Origin: Hirundichthys speculiger
Lineage: Eukaryota > Chordata > Actinopteri > Beloniformes > Exocoetidae
Length of the DNA stretch: 64,000 nt
Assembly (NCBI GenBank): GCA_018398805.1
Contig: JAGFBZ010000258.1
Location: 1,364,001-1,428,000, forward strand
Direction of reading: 5' to 3'
This document shows, piece by piece, positions 55,481 through 64,000 of this stretch (its first letter is position 1; the number at the start of each line of letters is the position of its first letter). The position numbers were made by a program, and so were the translations under genes. The notes under the pieces are model-generated. The model saw only the letters and a program-made list of their open reading frames with translations. It ran no database searches and was not told the DNA's origin.

Positions 55481-56619
55481 TGCATTGGAGTTTGTGCTTT
55501 TACAGAGCATAGAAATTTGGTGTAAATACAGACATAAAGGTAAGGTTGTCAAAGGGAAGAAAAATACAGGTAGAGGAAGATGTCAAAGAAATCTCAAAGC
55601 AACATGCCTCAATTAGCACAACAAAAGTGGAAAACAAATGAGCAGCAAACTTTAAGAATCCTAAAATGCAGACAAACAGATTTCAAACCTGAACAGAAGA
55701 AAATAAGATTATGGAGGGCTGCAGAGGAGCAGGGATGGAGATTCAAAGAAAACATCTCCATACTTTGTGTTAATCTCTTCCTGTCGTATCATCCTTCACT
55801 GTCATCGTGTTTTTGTTTTCTATCTGCATACTGCCACGATCAGTTACTCGTATCACATCAATGCGATCATTTTTTTTTCTCCCTTCACGCCCCAAACGAA
55901 CCAGTATGATCACTGCTCCTCCATGCTGTGCATGTGAATCATCTCCATATTCATTTGTCAGGAATAAACTCACTCTGTGAAAGGTGCTCATTAGTTTCTT
56001 CAGAAAATTGCAAAGCAAGCCCTTATTAAATTTTCTGGAGATACAAATTGGACTAGACTGGTATGAAGAGTCCCTGGAGACTCGTATCGACTGGAATATG
56101 ATGCGAGTTGTGATAAACAGGATGGTAAATGTATGAATTTGAAAGTAATCGATATTATGTTTTGGAGGTGAGGAATGGAAATCATCGAGATGGAGAGAAA
56201 GCTCCAAAAAGATATCAAATTGATTTTTCGTTTCAGCCACGAGACCAGTGGACAGTTTTCCAGACCAATTTGAGTTCAGTTTATACAGTGAATGATTATC
56301 AGGGGAGGCGTCAGTAAAACGCTGAGATGTCACGATCTACAAAGGGAGGTGTCTTCAGTGTACACCCACCTCTCTGAGGAGGCATTCATAATATACTTAC
56401 CTAAAAACAGACCACAAATCAAAGCATGTCATGTCATTAATCATAATTTAGTCTCTCCTGAGGTTAGGATGTCAGGTCAAGCCTCCCTTCAGGAAACATC
56501 AGCATCCTGACAAAACGGCACACGATTCTGGAAGAAGCACGGCTTCAACTGGTTGAGGTCTGTGGCACAGACAGAGAATAAATCTGTAATATATTAAAAA
56601 AAGAGAACAATTAAGGGGC
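55481..56619. other. Intergenic, nothing recognised
   Basis: Overlapping open frames on both strands (up to 187 codons, minus, 56333-55770) show no domain, signal or compositional support. Confidence 0.4.
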
Positions 56620-56850
56620 CTTTCTGTGTGGAGTTTGCATGTTCTCCCCGTGCTTGTGTGGGTTTCCTCCAGTGTCCTCCCACAGTCCAAAGACATGCAT
56701 GTCAGGTTAACTGGTGGTTTTAAGTTGTCCGTAGAAGTGATTGTGAGTGATGGACTGACGACCTGTCCAGGGTGGACCCCTGGGACAGGCTCCAGCACAT
56801 CCCTGTGACCCTGTATAGGACTAAACGGGTATGGATAATGGATGGATGAA
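56620..56850 (+). repeat. LINE 3' tail fragment
   Basis: TTTCTGTGTGGAGTTTGCAT, GTTCTCCCCGTGCTTGTGTG, CCACAGTCCAAAGACATGCA, CAGGCTCCAGCACATCCCTG and a terminal ATGGATGGATG run. This is a highly abundant fish LINE 3' untranslated block, as I recall it. A reverse relative lies at 62990-63140. Confidence 0.65.
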
Positions 56851-57879
56851 TGGAGAAAAATTGAATAGAGAATAATTAAATTAAAATAAATTATTCATCC
56901 AGGGCTAATTCATACACTGAGAAAGAAAAAGGGGTTTCTGTATGAAGAAACTCAGTGATTAATATCTGGTTAGGGTCCATGACAATGACCATTCCCACAA
57001 TGGGTGTAAAAGAAAAGAAAAAACAAACAAATAACAAAAATATGATTAAAGTGCAGACTTTCAGCTTCAAAGCAACACACAGGAACTTTTTTTTTCTTCT
57101 TTTTTTTTTTTTTACTCAGCAGGTCCCCCTATAGGCGTGGAGGTTAAATTGCTTTTATGAAATTTCTTCAGTCTCTTACTCGATCACTCTCTCGTTTTCT
57201 CCTCTGTCATTACTTTTTTGAGTCTCTGCATTCAAACATCACAACACAAACCTGCCACACGCACATTTACATCCACCTCAGCACCACCACATGCGTGACT
57301 CACCACCACACCGTCACTGTTCTTGTGTCTTTGTCCTGCTGTGCTTCACTGTCAGTGAGTTTCGTCCTCTCTGACTGAATGGGGATGTCAGTTGTTAATA
57401 AATGTCAAATCAGACTTTTAAAGAGGGCTGGTGAGGAGCACATTCACTTTTCACTCACACCTATCCACAGAAAATGTAACATCTGGTGCAATATCAAATT
57501 GTATATATATTTGACTTCAAGAAAAGGATACACATAAATGATGGCACTTTCCATTAGTATGCAGACAGTTGTTAGAAATAAAAAAAAAATGCAATTTTCA
57601 GAAAAGTTCTTCCATTTTTAGAGGAATAAAAAGTCGGATAAAAAGTTGATTTCAGGTTTTGAGTTGACATTTGGAAACTTATTTGACTCCAAATATGAAA
57701 TCCAAGGAGACCTCAGTGGAAGTGAAAGAAGGCCATCATTAGGCTGAAAATACAAAACAAATCTGGTGAGCTCAACAAAATCAAAAGGCTGGAAGGCCAT
57801 GGAAGGAAACTAAAGTGGATGATTGCAGAATTATTTCTTTGTTGAAGAAAAACAGATTTCACAAGAAAATCAAAACATG
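56851..57879. other. Intergenic, with part of a Tc1 element's left side
   Basis: Poly-T/C runs near 57088-57115. From about 57480 it may include the left side of the Tc1 copy below, but no inverted terminus was found. Confidence 0.35.
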
Positions 57880-58400
57880 TCAACATCTATAACAAAGAGA
57901 CACCTTCATGATTGTAAAAACAGAGGTTTTACAACAAGGTGCAAACCACCTGGTGACATTCAAAACAAGAAAGCAAGCCAAAAAAAATAAACAAACCATC
58001 CAAACCGTTCTGGAATCAGATTCTTTGGACAGTTGAAGCCAAGAGGAGCTTGCATTCAAGTGATGGGAAGAGAAGCGTAGCTCATGTTTCAAAGTGAAGC
58101 ACATCATGTGTCAAACACGGTGGAGGCAGTGTCATGGCATGGGCATCTATGGTTGCCAATAGAATGGGCTCCCTGATGTTTATTGATGACGTGACTGTTG
58201 ACAGATGTAGCATGATGAATTCTGAGGTCTATAGGCCTACAGAACCGTGTTTCACAGTGCAGCTGGATTATGGCCCAAACATGCAGGAACTGAAGGAGGC
58301 TGGATATCTTCAGGCAGTCATGATAATCATGTTAAAAATGATGGTTATAATTACAATGACAGTATGTAAATTTATCCAAATACTTTTAAACCCCTGAAAG
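57880..58400 (+). pseudogene. Tc1-like transposase remnant, second family
   Basis: Plus strand, several frames. Early decayed blocks correspond to 'GFTTRCKPLVTLKNKKAR' (GGTTTTACAACAAGGTGCAA, CAAAACAAGAAAGCAAGCC). Then GTCATGGCATGGGCATCTAT reads SVMAWAS, followed by MVANRMGSLMFIDDVTVDR, MMNSEVYR, a deletion, and CFTVQLDYGPNMQE (family: 'FTVQMDNDPKHTA'). The deletion has removed part of the core, and PKHT has become PNMQ. It is unlike the Tc1 elements at 4.7 and 8.6 kb. No intact termini seen. Non-functional. Confidence 0.7.
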
Positions 58401-60214
58401 TGGAGGTATTTTCAAAACTGCTGTAAAATTGCAGTAATTCCTAAATTGTAGAGTAAAAGCTGAAAGTCTACAAGTTGATCACATTTTTTCTTTTCTTCTT
58501 TTTTTTTTTTGGAAATCTATGGTGGTGGCATATAAAAGGCAAAAATCAAACAAACTGTCTTGGTGTACAAATACTCTGGACCCAACTGTTGCAAAAAAAG
58601 TCTCAAGAAATCACACTGTCATTAGTTCCAAAGACATTTTTACATGAAAAAGGAAGACAAGAAAGAAAAACATTAACTGTATCAATGGCGGAAAGAATAT
58701 CTTTGTAATAGAAAAAATTTCCATCTTTATTTGTTTTTTTCAGCTTTATTTGAAATGTGTGCAGGAGTGAGTGAGTTCCCCTGTTCCTGAGAAATATCCT
58801 CAGTTTCTGTTGTATTTGAGTAAATGTGATGTTCTGTTTCTATCTGTGGCTGCAGGTTATTAAAGCATTTTCATATTCAAGGCCTCCATTGTCTTCCTCT
58901 GGCCGTCCATCTTCTCCTGAGTATGGAGCAGCTGTTAAATCAGTGGGCTGATGGTAAGTGGTGGAGCTCGATTGGAGAGGGGACACAACATTTAAATGTC
59001 TCCCCTCCCATTAAATAAACAATTTCATATCAATGAATTTAGTGCTGAGGGGTGTGAGTGTCTGTTAGCATGCCAACCACCCCATTTCCAAAAGGTAAAT
59101 GCCTACTTTTATAGTTTATGCTTGTGTTTTGGAGTGAGTTTTTAATTGTTCACTTGTCACTGTAAAGCCAAAGCATTTCATTTTCATTTTATCATTTTCC
59201 ACTTCAAACGACAGTATGTTCACTTAGATTCACATCCTGGTGACTCAACCCTGAATCTAAACCAAATCCTTTTATCATTATTGCTTATTTACTTACTTAA
59301 TCTGCTGTAAATCTAATATTTCTAGCACTTAAAAGGCCTCCTGTGGCACATTTCCATTAAACAATACTTTTGAAATATACCTAACCTTATTTCATTTCTT
59401 AGATAGTAATTTATTTTTGCAATTTTGATTTATGCATCAAGTAAAAACAGGAAATAACCTTTTAAGAAAAAGTGAAGGGGTTTGAATACAAATGCATGTC
59501 TTACATGTAATTTTAAATGTCCAAGAATATAAAAAAATAAAACTTTGCTCTGTTCACTCTGCAGCCTGTTTGTGTTAAACCTGCACTGACTACATGTCTG
59601 ACTCATTCGCATTTGCATATTCTACATTAAACCAAATTATAATTTCCCCTGAATTTTGCACCAATCATATTTCCATTTCCCTTCAACAAACCAATCAGTT
59701 CCGCTCTCTGAGTCTCAGTCATGTGAATAATGAGCTGTCAGCCAATCACACGGAGCCTGAGGCAGACTCTGCCCCAATGATTGGATATTGGCTGTGGATG
59801 GTGGGCATCTCTGAGGTAAATATGTGCATTCTTGGTGCTTTGACATGTTTTAGTACCTTAAAGGAAGAGCGGTGCTCTGCATGTTCTCAAGTGCTTCCTC
59901 TTAGTCATTGTTTGGATAATGTTTTGTCATTTACACGTCCGTCACATGTAGCCTGGAATTCATTTGATAAACAGCTACACTTAAACTTGCAGAGAGTGCT
60001 TATAAAGCTCAACGGACCAGTTGCACTGTTGCTGTCTTTGCTGAGGTTTAGAGATTAAACCAACGTTGGACTTTTATGTAGTCTGTTGCACTGCTAGTAC
60101 CTGTGGTTTAACCTGCAGCTGAAGGTTAGCTTCATCTGTATTACCATGTCGTAAACTTAAAATTTGCATTAATCACCAAAGGTCACATTATGCATTTTGT
60201 TTAAACTGATACAG
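58401..60214. other. Intergenic, nothing recognised
   Basis: A 154-codon plus-strand frame (59594-60058) has no recognisable domain. A/T-rich runs near 58498-58512. No supported gene. Confidence 0.4.
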
Positions 60215-60430
60215 GTAAAGTGTAGTTTATGCTTCTATGCTAAACTGATGATGAATGTCCTCTGTCGTGGGGAACCCTATGTTGTAACCTTGGCTCTCTC
60301 TAGAAATGTAGCGAGGCAGTGGATGGATGTGGGTTGAAACAACTGTGACTGATTCACTTTGTAGCATTTTATCATCTTCTCTGTTTTTTCCTGCTACTAC
60401 TACTTGGTCATATTCAGACTGGTGGTGTCA
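60215..60430 (+). repeat. Dispersed repeat, copy 3 of 3
   Basis: TATGCTTCTATGCTAAACTG, GGAACCCTATGTTGTAACCT, AGAAATGTAGCG, then a pyrimidine-rich part with TTTCCTGCTACTACTA. See 2505-2720. Confidence 0.5.
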
Positions 60431-62979
60431 AGATATCCTATTCATCGGAGCGTCCCTACCTTGGCTGTGTGTATCCCATGGGTACAACCGAGTAGAAATG
60501 TTATTTATTTATTGTTCTTGTTTAATTCAGTGCTGACTGAATTGAGCGGTGACCACTGACCAGTGGCCAGAGACCTTCGGGGCATGTTGCTGTCTGTGGG
60601 CAGCAAAGTGAAGGAAAGGGAGCATCTTTAGTTTGCGGAACGCCAAAAAGCTTTGTGAAAGCACAGATCAGGGCAGATACAGCACCTTCCAGGGGTTGAT
60701 GTGAATGCACAGCTGGAGACAGAATGAAGAGGGGATCTCCACTACGTCTTTACTGCTCGATTGCTGCGTGAAAGTGGCCATCGTCTAAACACGAAAGCAT
60801 TTTGAGATGATTCAGTGATCGCCTGCTAAATTAGCATCATCGGCTTCGACAATGACTCATTTGATTTCAGAAGTAAAAAAATAGAGTGAAAAAGTTAGGT
60901 CTGATGACTCCAGATGCATTTGGGTGAACATTGTAATGCCAGGAGTGAAACCATCCTCTAAGCGCTGGCTACTTGTGACTGGATTTATTAGGATGCATGT
61001 TAATGCAAGGTCTAAAAGGGCCTGTGATTACGGTATATCCATTCATCACTATTCCCTGCACACTTGGGTGTATTGAGGTGACAGCTGCATTGTTATGATT
61101 GCAATCATCCCTGAAAATAATATTTTATAGTCCAGGAATGCAAACTGGTTCTGTTTGGGTTTTTCTGCCTGGCAGCCATGGATATTTTGTGCGAATGACT
61201 CATTGTTGTCGTCTCGGCTGTGGATATAAAAGTCTTTTCTTTAAAAACTGTGGGAAAAAGGCAAGTCCAGGATGAGTTTTCTCCTGCTGCCGCAGCAGCA
61301 GATTGTTCAGGACACAAGAGTGTCACTGCTTAATTTACAAGGTCAGCCTGGTGCAGACAAAGGACCCAATCTATCGCAATACTGTTTTTTTTCTACAGGG
61401 CACATCTTTTCATACAATTACGAACATATTGGAGGAGATTCAAGGGCTCTGTGTCTTGCCCAAGGACATTCTAGTGCACTGAGGGCTGAGATTGAAATCT
61501 GGTTGGAGGATGACTGGCTCTAACTGATGAATCGATGCTGCTCCAAAGATCACGAGGAATGTGACAGACCAATGAAACACCAAAAGAACTGCTGATGTGA
61601 AAGATAAAAGGCAGACAGAAAGCACTTAATTGAAAAACTGAATCTCATATTATCTTGATTCTGAAAAAACATGAAAACCCCACTGTTATCAAATCCACAG
61701 ATATTTGGGTCGGCCTGACATCCAGTATTATGAAAGCTTCTCAACTCCCCTGCCTGAAATGCCTGATAGTGTATTCAGGCAGTCTGACTTTTCAGTGGCA
61801 CCGTTAAGTTACAAAAGAATGCTGTAATTGCATATCCATAAGCCTGCGCTGTAAAACACCAGCATGATGAGACAACTCAATCAATACAGCCTCAAAATGC
61901 AAAGATTATAGAAGAATCAAATTGAGTTTTCTGAATGGCCATCTGAGTTAGAGGGAGTGTTCTCGTTCTCCGAATTAAAGATTAAGCACAATAAAGAAAT
62001 AATTACATACTGTCTTGTACATCAACAGCAGCTATTCCTGTCGTTAAGTGTCTGAAAACCCTCGTTCTTCCTCTTTGTTGCTTTTCTTTTCATCTCTCAA
62101 TCTTCCATTTTCTCTGTTGCACTCTTCTCTTGCTTTTTTTTTTAACACCCCTCAAGAGTTTGAATGTATTTCCACACTTCATGCCTCCGCACACAAACAG
62201 ACACAGCTAACAGTCTGCCAGGCTGTGATTAGAGGGGAAGGAGAGAAGGAAATGAAATAATGAGGAGAAGATATTCTGATGTTCTGAGCATCAAACACGG
62301 ATGAGACATTGTTCTACATGTGGGCATTCACATACTTCAGTGCATAATCATCAACAGTGAAAACCTAAAACACAGTTGTTTTCCTTTTTTTTTTGTTCCA
62401 AATGGACAGAAAGACAAACAGGTGTGTTAGACTGATTGTTTTTTTCACTGCAGGGCTCGTCTCTCTCTCTCTCTCTCTCTCTCTCTTCTTTTCTTCCTTC
62501 TTCTCATTTTTCTGGAGGGAAGAAAACACTTTCTCTTCTACCTTTTCATCCTCCACCTTCCAAATTAGAAAGTCAAGGGATTTAAAACGTGATTCATGCC
62601 ATTCTAGTCAACCTGGCGGCTGCGGTTAAATGCTCGTCACGTGTCTCTGTGACTAACCTCACAAAGACCGAAACTAATGATGCATTCAGGTGCTTCTCTT
62701 CAGTATGTGAAGATTTCACCAGATTACTAGCAGGCAGTCTTGTGTGAAATTTGCTCATCAACAGTGAATGAAATGTAAGCACAGTAATACCCCCCCCCCA
62801 CCCATTATTATTTATCAAGGCTTTACTTCGTCTTCCTGTCCTCACCTGAAACAATGTTTACGCTCACCCCCACATGACACTACTCACAAATTATTGTAAA
62901 GATGATAAGCCTTCTCTGGGTCTAAACACAACTTGTAGCATGGAAAGGTAAATCCCTGCAACACCGTATAAAAATCCTT
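60431..62979. other. Intergenic with a (TC)n microsatellite
   Basis: (TC)n at 62460-62486; poly-C at 62790-62798. No supported gene. Confidence 0.4.
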
Positions 62980-62984
62980 GTAGG

Positions 62985-64000
62985 GGTTAAAACTGAATCC
63001 ACACTGCTAAACAAACCCCCCCCAACACACAGGGAGAACATGCAGATCCACACAGAAGGAACCAGCTGAACTGAGATCCAGCTGAGCCTTGTTGCCTTGA
63101 TGTGTCAGTACGAACCGCTGCACTGCTGAGCTGCCCGTCATGAGGAGTCAAGGAGAAGGAGAAGGAACCTAAGCAGCAGCTGCAGTAGGAACCATCAACC
63201 ACCATGGTAGGACCTGCAGAAGGAGAAGGGAGAGAGACCAGAAGAAGACAGACTACAGCAGGCATAACTAAGAGATGGTTTAAGAGACAACAGAGCTAAA
63301 GGTTTAAGTCAAAAGGAAGGTCTTAAGCCTAACCTTAGATGTAGAGAGAGAGTCTGCCTCCTGGACCGAGGATGGAAGTTGATTCCATAATAGAGGAGCC
63401 TGATTGCTAAAAGCTCTTCCACCACTTATGGACCGACAGACTCCTGCAACAGCAAGGAAACCTGCATTTAGAGAGTGGAGCGTTCTACTAGGACAATATG
63501 GACCTATGAGGCTGTTTTTAGATATTGTAACGACCCAGAACAAGTGGGAGGCACAGAGTTGGCCTGCCTCCTCTCTCCCCCTGTCAGTCACTGGACTGCA
63601 GGCCACGTCATTCCAGGTGTGGGCCGGTGGTTGGCAGAGGGAGTGGGCTGTCCTGTGGGCATGTTAGGTGCTCTCCTGCAGGTTGGAGGCAGAGAGAGCA
63701 AAAGAGAGTTCACGGTTGTTGTCCATCTATGACTGTACTGCCGGTCGTATCAATACACCGTTCAATAATAGGAGAGTTTGGCAACTGCTCGTATCAGAAG
63801 TCGTTTTGAAGCCATTACAATATGTTGGAGCTTTATTGTTCAAGGCTTTGTATATAAGAAGTAATAGATGTGATCTCTGATCCCAGTTCTAGTTAATATG
63901 CGATCTGCAACATTCTGGACCAGCTGAAGGTTTTTAACACAACTTGTACAGCAAGAAAGCAATGCCTTACAATAATCCAGACTGGCAGTGACAAAGGCAT
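62985..64000 (-). mobile_element. L2-type LINE fragment running off the window
   Basis: Minus orientation. The 3' untranslated block is at 62990-63140 (CACAGGGAGAACATGCAGAT, CCGCTGCACTGCTGAGCTGC). The coding region continues rightward past the window end. A segment of about 210 bases at roughly 63532-63748 interrupts the coding region and is not part of the LINE. Confidence 0.65.
63304..64000 (-). pseudogene. LINE reverse transcriptase C-terminus, partial
   Basis: Right to left, minus strand, with shifts: LLSCCTSCVKNLQLVQNVAD-type block near 63950-63890 (family 'LQLVQNAAARIL'), YIQSLE-like, then after the insertion SRTLHSLNAGFLAVAGVCRS, then GGRAFSNQAPLLWNQLPSSV, then SLSTSKVRLKTFLLT. This is the usual end of L2-like LINE proteins ('APLLWNQLP...FK.RLKTFLF'). 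The N-terminal part lies outside the window. Inactive. Confidence 0.7.

Noticed and set aside
55770..56333. 187-codon minus-strand open frame
   Set aside because: No recognisable motif, overlapped by frames on the other strand, and composition like flanking non-coding DNA.
59594..60058. 154-codon plus-strand open frame
   Set aside because: No recognisable domain, promoter or splice signals; sequence looks intergenic.

Overview
The window is teleost fish genomic DNA. It is AT-rich and full of microsatellites, Tc1-like, hAT-like and Harbinger-like DNA transposons, Rex3/RTE-type and L2-type LINE fragments and a tRNA-derived SINE. It contains no complete multi-exon host gene that I can recognise. 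All family names are from recall; no database search was possible.

Layout. 1-1.8 kb: AT-rich sequence, then a small CpG-rich patch that could be the promoter and first exon of a leftward gene. 4.7-5.6 kb: Tc1 remnant. 6.2-7.2 kb (minus): an intronless coiled-coil/acidic-repeat gene of about 326 codons, broken by two single-base duplications. 8.1-12.2 kb: a dense transposon nest (palindromic MITEs, a 1.03-kb Tc1 element, a THAP-domain exon split by a hAT element that carries another hAT MITE, a 303-bp foldback element). 12.2-18.6 kb: mostly unrecognised sequence with dispersed repeats.

The main structure lies at 18.7-33.9 kb. A Harbinger (PIF/HARBI1-type) transposase remnant is split inside an exon by a hAT-type insertion whose two ends, 19207 and 33779, carry matching termini and a perfect 8-bp target duplication. 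The 14.6-kb interior holds a tandem array joined to the element's (CA)n tracts. The array is built from one canonical tRNA-Leu(CAG) gene, five tRNA-Leu-derived copies, a SINE-like body and a 'CTATCCAACTGG' satellite. One tRNA copy is cut in its anticodon loop by a further 7.1-kb transposon. That transposon encodes, on the minus strand in about 12 exons, a roughly 1,290-codon transposase-like protein of the DUF6729 type. The nesting order is Harbinger, then hAT, then tRNA/SINE satellite, then DUF6729-type transposon.

34-64 kb is ordinary repeat-rich intergenic DNA: a hAT-like repeat, Rex3 fragments on both strands, a 1.4-kb pyrimidine tract, two hAT MITEs with perfect target duplications, L2-type LINE fragments, a SINE with a 16-bp target duplication, and a second Tc1 family. 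Several coding remnants (6.2-7.2 kb, 22.5-27.6 kb) are interrupted almost only by single-base indels, many in homopolymers. That may reflect residual assembly error rather than true decay.
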